DNA from: Roseburia sp. AF12-17LB
Lineage (GTDB): Bacteria; Bacillota; Clostridia; Lachnospirales; Lachnospiraceae
DNA: 64,000 nt
Direction: 5' to 3'
Assembly: GCF_003479605.1 (NCBI RefSeq)
Contig: NZ_QUHR01000008.1
Location: forward strand, 1 to 64,000
Below are positions 27,825 through 35,842 of this stretch, in pieces. The translations under genes and the position numbers were made by a program. The notes below the pieces were generated by a model. That model was not told the origin of the DNA and searched no databases. It worked only from the letters and a program-made list of their open reading frames with translations. Numbering within the stretch: the stretch's first letter is position 1; every line of letters begins with the position of its first letter.

Positions 27825-29522
27825 TTACTTTTCTAATTCTAAGACAACGGTTTCACAGCTGTCTAATGTAATTGTTCCATTTAAGGCTGCCTCAGCATTG
27901 ATTGCTTCCTGGCGGCCTTCATTGGTTAACAATACCTTGGCAATTCTTTTCTCTAATGTGATGGTATGCTCTTCTGTTCCAAAGTTTGCAAGAATCAAAA
28001 GCTTCTGACCGCTTTCTTCATTTACCCGTTCAAAAGCAAATATGTCATCTGCATTTTCATACTTTGGTTTAAAAATACCATAAGTGAAAGTATCTTTGTA
28101 TTCTTTTGCCTTACGCAGTGCAATTAATTTCCTATAATAAGCCAATACAGAATCTGCCTTATGTTCCTGGGCTGCTACATTGATTTCCATGTAATTCGGA
28201 TTCATGGCAAGCCATGGAGTTCCATCGGTAAATCCGCCATTTTTTCCATCGGACCACTGCATTGGTGTTCTGGCATTATCACGGCTGTTCTCATAACAGC
28301 ATTTCAGTGCTTCTTCTTCACTGAGTCCTGCACGCAACGCCTCCTGATACTGGTCGATGGTGCTGATGTCATCATATTCTGAAATATCATTTCGTTTGCA
28401 GTTGGTCATCCCGATTTCCTGTCCCTGATAGATAAATGGAATTCCACGCAAAAGAACGGATACGGTTCCAAGCATCTTCTTTCCTGCATCATTTCTGGCA
28501 TGCTCCGGCAGATAATGAGTTGCTCCTCTTGGTTCATCATGATTTTCAATAATGTTTGCCTTAAAGCATTTTCCCTGTAATTCCTGCTGGGAATCGAAAA
28601 TTACTTTCCGCCATTCCTCAAAACGTAATGGTTTCTGGTCGTACCAGCCATGCTCACCAAAAGTAAGCACATGGGCGCTGAAATCAAACATCGTAGAGAA
28701 ATGTCCATCCTCTCCGATAAATTCCAAGAGTTCATCTTCCTTCATATTAAAGACTTCTCCTACTGTAAAGGCATCATACTTCTCAAAGGTCTCATGTTTT
28801 AATTCTTCGAGAAAATCTCCTACTCCATTTACCTCTTCTACCATCCTGATGCAGGTTACAAGTCCGTCCGGTCCATCCGGCTCAAAGGACGGGAAGTTAA
28901 TATCTTTCTTGATATTGATAATTGCATCTATACGGAATCCTGCCACGCCTTTGTCTAACCACCAGTTCACCATTTCATAGATTTTCTGACGTACTACCGG
29001 ATTCTCCCAGTTTAAATCCGGCTGCTCTTTGGCGAACATATGAAGATAGTATTTATCACTGTTTGGCACCTTCTCCCAGGTACTTCCGCCAAAATAGGAA
29101 CGGTAATTACTTGGAGCCTTGCCATCTTTTCCTTTCACAAAATAGAAATAATCTGCATACTCTCCATCCGGGTCTGCCAGTGCTTTCCGGAACCACTCAT
29201 GCTGGTCGGAGCAATGATTTACCACCAGATCCATTACGATATACATATCACGTTTCTTTGCTTCCGCAAGCAGCTCATCAAACTCTTCCATGGTTCCGAA
29301 TTCTTCAGCAATATTATAATAATCTGAAATATCATATCCCTGGTCTACAAATGGGGATTTATAAATCGGTGAAAGCCATACGATATCGATACCCAGTTCC
29401 TTTAAATAATCCAGTCTGGATATGATTCCTCTCAAATCACCGATTCCATCTCCGTTGCTGTCCTGAAAGCTCTTTGGATAAATCTGATATGCCACCTTGT
29501 CATGCCACCATTTTTTCTTCAT
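27825..29522 (-). CDS. alpha-glucosidase, GH13 (oligo-1,6-glucosidase type)
   Basis: Cytoplasmic hydrolase of short alpha-glucosides. I set the start at the ATG at 29522 (565 residues, MKKKWWHDK), because GGAGGATGAGAAC lies directly before it; an in-frame ATG five codons earlier overlaps this RBS. Family motifs are YQIYPKSFQDSNGDGIGDL, the nucleophile Asp in GFRIDAI, the acid Glu in TVGEVFN, and ENHDEPR with the transition-state Asp. The Val after the nucleophile that would mark an alpha-1,4 enzyme is not seen, so a 1,6 or mixed linkage or sucrose is plausible. No sugar transporter is adjacent. Confidence 0.9.
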   Translation of the reverse strand: MKKKWWHDKVAYQIYPKSFQDSNGDGIGDLRGIISRLDYLKELGIDIVWLSPIYKSPFVDQGYDISDYYNIAEEFGTMEEFDELLAEAKKRDMYIVMDLVVNHCSDQHEWFRKALADPDGEYADYFYFVKGKDGKAPSNYRSYFGGSTWEKVPNSDKYYLHMFAKEQPDLNWENPVVRQKIYEMVNWWLDKGVAGFRIDAIINIKKDINFPSFEPDGPDGLVTCIRMVEEVNGVGDFLEELKHETFEKYDAFTVGEVFNMKEDELLEFIGEDGHFSTMFDFSAHVLTFGEHGWYDQKPLRFEEWRKVIFDSQQELQGKCFKANIIENHDEPRGATHYLPEHARNDAGKKMLGTVSVLLRGIPFIYQGQEIGMTNCKRNDISEYDDISTIDQYQEALRAGLSEEEALKCCYENSRDNARTPMQWSDGKNGGFTDGTPWLAMNPNYMEINVAAQEHKADSVLAYYRKLIALRKAKEYKDTFTYGIFKPKYENADDIFAFERVNEESGQKLLILANFGTEEHTITLEKRIAKVLLTNEGRQEAINAEAALNGTITLDSCETVVLELEK

Positions 29523-29688
29523 GTTCTCATCCTCCATATTTCCATTATTCCTGTATTTACACTTCGTTCTTTGTATGATACTGTTATTATATACGAAGTT
29601 TTAGGAAGTTTCTTCCGTGATATTTGCGTTTTTATTGCACAATCCTGCTCTTTTATGTAAAACAAAATAAACGATATGATTATGGATT

Positions 29689-29990
29689 TCAGATGCAGAC
29701 GGTGGAAGGTAGGTTATAGGATACAAAATAGCAGCATTTCTTAGATACATTTTTTCTTGATTATAAACTGTCTTTCCGCTTGCTTTGACGAGGATATCTG
29801 CACCGTCTGTCGAGTGTGGATGCTGCATAAAGATAGTAAGGCGCACTAAGAATTTCAGTATTAATATTATTTTATCTGCCAACCGGCGCAAATTCACATC
29901 CATGTTCATATGCGCCTCGCCGGCACGTCCCGGTGCCAGCGTTGGCTATTGCTGTATAAAATTCTAAGTGCGCCTAACAATCCTTATCAT
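29689..29990 (+). repeat. palindromic structured element, copy 2
   Basis: Fills the divergent gap between the GH13 gene and the AraC gene. The core is 29839-29975: P1 AGGCGCACTAAGAATTT (29839-29855) with 29959-29975, P2 GCCAAC (29878-29883) with GTTGGC (29941-29946), P3 GGCGCA (29885-29890) with TGCGCC (29911-29916), P4 GGCAC (29922-29926) with GTGCC (29933-29937). The P3 loop holds the invariant ATTCACATCCATGTTCA (29892-29908). Upstream it shares TTTCAGATG, AAGGTAGGTT, TTTCTTAG, CTGTCTTTCCG and TGCTTTGAC with copy 1 in its minus orientation. The rest of 29538-29688 shows nothing recognisable. Confidence 0.85.
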
Positions 29991-30039
29991 AAATCAGGAT
30001 AAATGCTGTTTAAATAAGCAACATTAAAAGGAGATTCCC

Positions 30040-30981
30040 ATGAAAGATAAAAAACAACTCCCTCTGGAACAAAAAGAAAAGGCCGTTCATGGCGAACGAA
30101 TTTTTCCATTAAAGAAATATCTTACTACGTTGCAGGAACGGTATCCCATTGTTACGCCACACTGGCATGAAGAGGCTGAATTTACCCTGATTACCAGCGG
30201 TGTCTGTACGTATCAGGTTGACCTTGAAAGCTTTCAGGCTATGCCTGGAGATTTCGTTTTCATTCCTCCTCTGGCTCTGCATTCCATTGCCATATTACCT
30301 GCCGGGCATATGCATTCGGAAACATATGTCTTTCACCTTGATTTCCTTGGTGCATCCTCTGCAGATATCTGTGCCATGCGATATCTGATGCCCCTTGCCA
30401 AGCAGCAGCTGATTCCCCCTTTTCATATAGTAAAAGAGCACCCGGTCTACCCGGATGCCCTCGCATTGTTCTATGAAATCAGCAGCTGTTATTCCGCTGC
30501 CCAGCCGGGATATGAACTAATGTTAAAATCCCTGCTGTTAAAGCTTCTTACCCTTCTACTTCCGTACTGCAGCAAAAGTTCTGAGCAGCCACAGCTTCAA
30601 AGCGAACATACCCAGAAGATTAAGGGTGTCTTAGAATATATCGGATTACATTATACCGAAAATATTTCTATTGAAAGCCTGGCATCCTCCTGCTATTTCA
30701 GCGAATACCATTTCATGCGCTTTTTTAAGAAATATGTCGGAATGTCATGCTTAGATTATATCAAGAGCCTGCGCCTGCAAAAGGCTGCCGACCTCTTAGA
30801 ACAGCAGGAGCTTTCCATTACAGATGCCGCCATGACTGCCGGTTTCAGCAGCCTTTCCTACTTCTACCGGGAATTTAAAAAACGCTATGGCATGACACCA
30901 CGCCAGTTTATCCATTCCCTTCCGGAACGTCAGCATACGAATCGTACCTCTACTCCAGGCAGTCCTTTTTCTCCACTTTGA
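30040..30981 (+). CDS. AraC-family transcriptional regulator
   Basis: A 313-residue regulator. Residues 15-125 form a cupin-like ligand domain (TPHWHEEAEFTLI with the metal-type His pair, and FVFIPPLALHSI). Residues 200-300 carry two helix-turn-helix motifs: SIESLASSCYFSEYHFMRFF and SITDAAMTAGFSSLSYFYREF, followed by YGMTPRQFI. Sugar metabolism regulators often have this form. It is divergent from the GH13 glucosidase, which is its obvious candidate target, with the palindromic element between them. AAAAGGAGA precedes the ATG. Confidence 0.9.
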   Translation: MKDKKQLPLEQKEKAVHGERIFPLKKYLTTLQERYPIVTPHWHEEAEFTLITSGVCTYQVDLESFQAMPGDFVFIPPLALHSIAILPAGHMHSETYVFHLDFLGASSADICAMRYLMPLAKQQLIPPFHIVKEHPVYPDALALFYEISSCYSAAQPGYELMLKSLLLKLLTLLLPYCSKSSEQPQLQSEHTQKIKGVLEYIGLHYTENISIESLASSCYFSEYHFMRFFKKYVGMSCLDYIKSLRLQKAADLLEQQELSITDAAMTAGFSSLSYFYREFKKRYGMTPRQFIHSLPERQHTNRTSTPGSPFSPL

Positions 30982-31066
30982 TTTCCCAGTGGATTAAGAA
31001 AGTCAGGTCTGCCCGGAGTGCAATATATAGGGGTTCTTTTCCATATTGTATCCTGCCTTTTATTAA

Positions 31067-31819
31067 TTATCCACGAAAATCTACATTCCAGCCAACCTGT
31101 TTTTCCTGTGGTGTAAATACATAATCGCTCATGCTGTCATATAACATATCCTGGATTTTCTTTTCCAGTTCTTCCAACGAACCAGCAGTAACCGTTACAA
31201 GCTCTTCACTCTTACCAGTTTTATCCGTGCTGTCAGTCCTGTCCGATTTCTTAACGGAAGATGTATCTTCATCCTCCTTATTCATTCGTTTCTCATAAGC
31301 TTCCTTCTGAGCTTTCTTACGTTCTGCACGGTTTTCTTCCTGTTTCTTTTCGATACGTTTCTTCTGAAGAGATAAAGACTTATCTACAACTGCAAAAAAT
31401 GATGCATTGCCGCCATCATTTACCTGAATGCCATATGCCTTCACACCACTCTGTCCATTAGCAAACCGACTCTGCATGGTTGCAAGCTGACTGGATGCAT
31501 TGGCTATGATTCCCTCGTACTGTTTCCGGTAAGACTCATCTTCTGCCATCCGCTCAATCTTCTCTTCATCAATCAGGACCACCATTTTGTTGGCATTGGC
31601 ATACTGTCCTGCATTGGCTTTTGCTGTCTCTTTCATATCCTTGGATACCAGAATGAAATCCATCGTGCTAAATTTCTTTTTCAGCTTCTCATAATACTCT
31701 TTCGCCTTATCCGAAAGCTTTGGCTCTCCAATGGTTTTTCCGGAGACTTTGCTGCTCTTTTCCGATTCCGTATAACCAGAAACGTTTTCTGCCACCTGAT
31801 TTACTGCGTTTGTGTTCAT
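31067..31819 (-). CDS. hypothetical protein, DUF6033-like
   Basis: A 250-residue soluble protein without signal peptide. Residues 33-130 are a globular domain (LSDKAKEYYEKLKKKFSTMD, then KMVVLIDEEKIERMA, then GIQVNDGGNASFFAVVDKS). Residues 135-205 are a Lys/Glu/Arg coiled-coil and low-complexity part. The end (GSLEELEKKIQDMLYD) is helical and closes with VGWNVDFRG. It resembles the Lachnospiraceae family DUF6033, of unknown function; some members lie near flagellar or secreted-protein genes, but nothing here supports that. It forms a single-gene unit. Confidence 0.65.
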   Translation of the reverse strand: MNTNAVNQVAENVSGYTESEKSSKVSGKTIGEPKLSDKAKEYYEKLKKKFSTMDFILVSKDMKETAKANAGQYANANKMVVLIDEEKIERMAEDESYRKQYEGIIANASSQLATMQSRFANGQSGVKAYGIQVNDGGNASFFAVVDKSLSLQKKRIEKKQEENRAERKKAQKEAYEKRMNKEDEDTSSVKKSDRTDSTDKTGKSEELVTVTAGSLEELEKKIQDMLYDSMSDYVFTPQEKQVGWNVDFRG

Positions 31820-31920
31820 AAAAATTCCTCCTTGAAAATATCTATAAGCAAATCCTTTTGCTTAAAACAATCTGTTCCATTCTTTATATCGGAAGAATCT
31901 CTCATTTTCTTAAGCGGTTC

Positions 31921-32751
31921 CTATAGTGCAAAATAGCCTAAAACAATGGCTCCAAGAATAATCCGGTACCAGCCAAATACTTTAAAATCGTGTTTTTTGA
32001 TATAGCCCATCAGAAAACGAATGACTACTACAGATACCGCAAATGCTACCACGCAACCTAAGCCTAAGACACAAAGTTCCTGAGCAGAAAACGCAAAGCC
32101 GAACTTAATAAGTTTGATCAGGCTCCAGCCAAACATAACCGGCACAGCCAGGAAAAATGTAAACTCTGCTGCAGCCACACGGGATACTCCGATTAAAAGT
32201 GCTCCGATAATGGTTGCACCGGAACGGGAGGTTCCCGGAATAATTGCAAGTACCTGAAAAAGTCCGATAAAAAATGCTGTCTGATAAGTAATATCATTTA
32301 AGCTTTCCACCCTTACTTTCCGCTTTTTATTCCAGTTTTCAATCAGAATAAACGCAAAACCATAGAAAATCAATGCAGCAGCAATCACAAGCGGTGTATG
32401 AAAATGTGCATCCACATAATCATCAAACAAAAGCGTTACCACAGCTCCCGGTATGCAGGCAGCTACAACCTTAAACCATAAAGAAAAAATATCTTTCCGG
32501 ATGACCGGCTGTGTCTTGTCTTTAAACTGAAACGGGAACATTTTCTTCCAGAACAAAAGCACTACCGCAAGAATAGCTCCCAACTGTATCACCACGAAAA
32601 ACATCTCTTTGAATGAATCTGTCATATCAAGCCTGATAAATTCATCCACTAAAAGCATATGTCCTGTGCTGCTGATTGGAAGCCATTCTGTAATTCCTTC
32701 TACAATTCCAAGAAAAATAACCTTCAGCATTTCTACAAAATCCAATAACAT
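31921..32751 (-). CDS. uppP: undecaprenyl-diphosphatase
   Basis: Membrane enzyme that recycles undecaprenyl diphosphate to the monophosphate carrier for peptidoglycan synthesis, and gives bacitracin tolerance. It is 276 residues with eight predicted helices. The two active-site loops are present: GIVEGITEWLPISSTGHM (about 16-33) and IPGTSRSGATIIGALLIGVSR (split around 170-190). It is a single gene; nearby genes give no clue to a special role. Confidence 0.95.
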   Translation of the reverse strand: MLLDFVEMLKVIFLGIVEGITEWLPISSTGHMLLVDEFIRLDMTDSFKEMFFVVIQLGAILAVVLLFWKKMFPFQFKDKTQPVIRKDIFSLWFKVVAACIPGAVVTLLFDDYVDAHFHTPLVIAAALIFYGFAFILIENWNKKRKVRVESLNDITYQTAFFIGLFQVLAIIPGTSRSGATIIGALLIGVSRVAAAEFTFFLAVPVMFGWSLIKLIKFGFAFSAQELCVLGLGCVVAFAVSVVVIRFLMGYIKKHDFKVFGWYRIILGAIVLGYFAL

Positions 32752-32841
32752 TTCGTTGTCCTCTTTTCCTATTATTTCCGATTCCTCATTTTAACATACT
32801 ATGCCGATAATATATATATTATTTTTCTTAAGATATTCTGT

Positions 32842-33099
32842 TTACTTGCGGAATGCTGAAAATAATCCCTTCTTCTCATATGGTTCTTTTGTTACTTCTA
32901 ACGCATCATATCCACTGTTTTTAATCACTTCTTTGATTTTTTTCTCTGGAATATCGGTATCGGTAATAATTACGGTCTCTTTTTTACTGTGGGATGAAGT
33001 TACTTTCTTTACCGGAAATGCTGCCCGCACTGCATCATTTACATGTGCCTCACACATTCCACACTGCATACCATCTACTTTTACTGTTATTTTCTGCAT
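32842..33099 (-). CDS. heavy-metal-associated domain protein (copper chaperone-like)
   Basis: A small metal-binding protein. I place the start at the ATG at 33099 (85 residues), since AAGGAGGAAGG lies just before it; a longer in-frame start six codons earlier runs through this RBS. The ferredoxin-like HMA fold carries GMQCGMCEAHV, with CxxC at about residues 11-14. Residues 65-85 form a basic tail, EKKGLFSAFRK. No copper ATPase or repressor is adjacent, so it may be an orphan chaperone or a sensor-type domain. Confidence 0.8.
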   Translation of the reverse strand: MQKITVKVDGMQCGMCEAHVNDAVRAAFPVKKVTSSHSKKETVIITDTDIPEKKIKEVIKNSGYDALEVTKEPYEKKGLFSAFRK

Positions 33100-33267
33100 A
33101 AATCCTTCCTCCTTCATTTCATTCCATCACATTATAATCTCTTTTTTTCTAAAAAAATATAGGATTAACGATATTTTTTCTCACTAATTTTTCGCTCTTC
33201 CTTTTCTGAAAAAATTATTGTAAAATACTTTACTGGGATTAAATTTTAAAAAGAAAGGATTTTATAT

Positions 33268-34239
33268 ATGAAAAAACCATTCCGTCTTCTTCTATGTCTT
33301 GCGCTGCTTTTTGTGAGTGGATGCAGTGGTTATCAGAAAACCATCCGCTTTGGTGCCGCTGACATAGGTGGAATCTACTATACCTTTGCCAATACCTTTA
33401 CCGGGCTTGCCTCCTCGGAGGATGATACCTATCAGTTTGAAGTTAAGACAACCGCAGGCTCTGCTGCCAATCTAAGGCTGCTCTCCGGTGGATATATCGA
33501 ACTTGGATTAGCCCAGTCTGACCTGATTGCCTCCGCCTATGAAGGCAGTGGAATTTTTGAGGGAGAGCCTTGTCAGGGATATTCCGCTATTGCCGGGCTT
33601 TATACGGAAGCCTGTCAGATTGTCGTCCGTGCAGACTCCAATATTCAGACGCTGGATGATTTACAGGGCAAAATCGTCAGCATCGGTGCGGAGGATTCCG
33701 GTACTGAACAGAACGCTAACCAGATTCTGACCATGAGCGGACTTACCACTGAGCTGGTGAAAACAGTAAACCTCGATTATACCGATGCTGCTGACCAGCT
33801 TATCAATGGAAAAATCGATGCATTTTTCTGTACTGCCGGTATCCAGACAACTGTAATCGAAGAATTAGCCAAAGAATGTGATATCCGTCTTTTGGATATT
33901 GATGAGAAATGCAGGAATAAATTGCTGTCTGCTTATCCATCCTATAGTGAATATACCATTCCTGCCAATACTTACACCGGACAGACGGAAGATATCCATA
34001 CCCTTGGTGTCAAAGCGGTTCTCCTTGCTTCCGACAAGCTCTCTTCCGATACGGTAGAGCACTTGACGGAATGGCTTTTTTCCCATGCGAAGGATTTACA
34101 GTATGCAACTTCTTTAAACCTGCAATTAGATGAAACTTATGCTACTGATGGCATACCGATTCCATTCCATCCGGGTGCTGTTGCCTATTATGAGAAACAG
34201 GGCATTACGCTTTCTTCCGAAAGCAATACACCAAACTAG
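33268..34239 (+). CDS. TAXI-family solute-binding lipoprotein
   Basis: An extracytoplasmic binding protein of 323 residues. The signal peptide ends in a lipobox, FVSGC with Cys19, so it is anchored to the outer face of the membrane. The body has TAXI-family marks: GAADIGGIYYTFANTF, TAGSAANLRLL, GLAQSD, and IVSIGAEDSGTEQNA. TAXI proteins normally feed TRAP transporter membrane subunits and often bind glutamate or related acids. Here the next gene, 11 nt on, is the sodium/glutamate symporter gltS, and no TRAP permease is present. AAGAAAGGA precedes the ATG. Confidence 0.88.
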   Translation: MKKPFRLLLCLALLFVSGCSGYQKTIRFGAADIGGIYYTFANTFTGLASSEDDTYQFEVKTTAGSAANLRLLSGGYIELGLAQSDLIASAYEGSGIFEGEPCQGYSAIAGLYTEACQIVVRADSNIQTLDDLQGKIVSIGAEDSGTEQNANQILTMSGLTTELVKTVNLDYTDAADQLINGKIDAFFCTAGIQTTVIEELAKECDIRLLDIDEKCRNKLLSAYPSYSEYTIPANTYTGQTEDIHTLGVKAVLLASDKLSSDTVEHLTEWLFSHAKDLQYATSLNLQLDETYATDGIPIPFHPGAVAYYEKQGITLSSESNTPN

Positions 34240-34250
34240 AAAGGAACACT

Positions 34251-35441
34251 ATGAATATACATTTAGATATGTACCAGACCTTAGCTGTTGCTGTGCTGGT
34301 ACTCATGCTAGGGAGTTTTTTACGAAAGAAAATACATTTTCTGGAAAAATTCTGTATTCCGGCACCCGTTATCGGCGGTCTGCTCTTTGCGATTTTCACC
34401 TGTATCTGTTACAGCACCGGAGTTGCAGAATTTTCCTTTGATGATACCCTGCGGGAAGTATGTATGGTATTCTTCTTTACTTCCGTAGGATTTCAGGCTA
34501 ACTTAAAAGTCTTAAAAAGTGGTGGGAAATCCATGGCAGTATTTTTAGGACTGGTCATTACCCTTATTATTACCCAGAACTTTCTTGCCGTTGGATTATC
34601 CAAACTATTAGGATTAAATCCATTAATCGGTATGTGTACCGGTTCCATTCCAATGGTGGGCGGACATGGTACAGCAGGTGCTTTTGGACCGGTACTGGAG
34701 GATTTCAATATCCATGGTGCCACTACCATCTGTACCGCTGCTGCTACCTTCGGTCTGATTACAGGAAGCCTGATTGGCGGTCCTTTAGGAAAACGCCTGG
34801 TAGAAAAGAAAAATCTTCTCTCTACTGTTGCTTCCGAAGATGACAGCCTCTTAGTGGAAGATGAGAAAAAACACGAACGCCATACCAACATGTATGCTTC
34901 CGCTGTTTTCCAGCTTATCCTTGCCATTGGACTTGGTACTATTTTCTCCTATTTTCTGACAAAAACAGGACTGACTTTTCCAATTTATATTGGTGCCATG
35001 TTAGCAGCCGCACTGATTCGTAATATTGTGGAATACTCCCATGGCAATGCCACGATCCATATGGGAGAAATTAATGACCTGGGTGGTATTTCCCTGTCAT
35101 TATTTCTTGGTATGGCTATGATTACTTTAAAATTATGGGAACTGGCTTCTCTGGCACTTCCGCTTATCATTTTATTAAGCTCACAGGTCATTCTGATTGC
35201 TGTATTTACTTACTTTATTGAGTTCAATATTATGGGGCGGGATTATGATGCAGCAGTCCTTGTTGCAGGTACCTGCGGATTCGGTATGGGTGCCACACCA
35301 AATGCCATGGCAAATATGCAGGCTCTCTGCGACCGCTATGTTCCATCCGTCAAAGCATACCTTCTGATTCCACTGGTGGGAAGTCTGTTTGCCGATTTCA
35401 TCAACAGCCTTGTAATTACATTTTTTATTAATATTTTGTAA
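34251..35441 (+). CDS. gltS: sodium/glutamate symporter GltS
   Basis: A membrane protein of 396 residues with ten or more helices that imports glutamate with sodium. Family segments include FLRKKIHFLEKFCIPAPVIGG, MCTGSIPMVGGHGTAGAFGP, GLITGSLIGGPLG and, in the second half, AGTCGFGMGATPNAMANM. The two inverted halves are visible. It is the middle gene of a three-gene operon with a TAXI binding protein. GltS is normally described as working without a binding protein. Confidence 0.92.
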   Translation: MNIHLDMYQTLAVAVLVLMLGSFLRKKIHFLEKFCIPAPVIGGLLFAIFTCICYSTGVAEFSFDDTLREVCMVFFFTSVGFQANLKVLKSGGKSMAVFLGLVITLIITQNFLAVGLSKLLGLNPLIGMCTGSIPMVGGHGTAGAFGPVLEDFNIHGATTICTAAATFGLITGSLIGGPLGKRLVEKKNLLSTVASEDDSLLVEDEKKHERHTNMYASAVFQLILAIGLGTIFSYFLTKTGLTFPIYIGAMLAAALIRNIVEYSHGNATIHMGEINDLGGISLSLFLGMAMITLKLWELASLALPLIILLSSQVILIAVFTYFIEFNIMGRDYDAAVLVAGTCGFGMGATPNAMANMQALCDRYVPSVKAYLLIPLVGSLFADFINSLVITFFINIL

Positions 35442-35456
35442 ATAAAGGAGCACCTT

Positions 35457-35690
35457 ATGTTTCATTTTAAAAATAAAATCAAGAATGCAAGAAAAGAACG
35501 TGAAAAGAAAAATTATGATCTGACTTATGATAATGTTGCCATTCCAGAGGTGCACAAGACATCTTCCACTCCGGATACAGCAGAAAATACCACTGCTGCC
35601 TTTCCATCTGAATCTTCCGATGAACAGACTTCCAGTGTCAGCTTTGATAATGTTGCGATTCCGGAAATTCATATACGAAAGAAAAACTAA
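35457..35690 (+). CDS. small hypothetical protein with repeated DNVAIPE motif
   Basis: A 77-residue basic-to-acidic protein with no recognised family. The N-terminal 20 residues are strongly basic (KNKIKNARKEREKKN). The motif YDNVAIPEVH (about 24-33) recurs near the end as FDNVAIPEIH (about 63-72), separated by a Ser/Thr/Glu-rich spacer. It has no signal peptide or membrane helix. It follows gltS by 15 nt with AAAGGAGCACCTT as RBS and ends before a strong terminator, so it is a real part of the operon. Its role may be regulatory, but nothing shows it. Confidence 0.65.
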   Translation: MFHFKNKIKNARKEREKKNYDLTYDNVAIPEVHKTSSTPDTAENTTAAFPSESSDEQTSSVSFDNVAIPEIHIRKKN

Positions 35691-35712
35691 TTTCACTTTT
35701 GAATACAGACCG

Positions 35713-35757
35713 CCGGCAGGAAAAACACATTCCTTTCTTATGTGTTTTTCCTGCCGG
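35713..35757 (+). terminator. terminator of the TAXI-gltS operon
   Basis: A perfect 18-bp stem, CCGGCAGGAAAAACACAT (35713-35730) with 35740-35757, loop of 9 nt, followed by CCGTTTTC. Confidence 0.88.
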
Positions 35758-35761
35758 CCGT

Positions 35762-35840
35762 TTTCAATCTTTCCTATTTTTTCAATTTTTCTGTTTCTTT
35801 CAATTTTTCTGTTTCTTCAATTTTTCTATTTTCAATCTCT
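35762..35840 (+). repeat. short T-rich direct repeats
   Basis: TTTCAATTTTTCTGTTTC recurs three times with small changes at a spacing of 17-18 nt. It lies in the convergent gap just downstream of the DUF5808-like gene. Confidence 0.75.
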
Positions 35841-35842
35841 TT

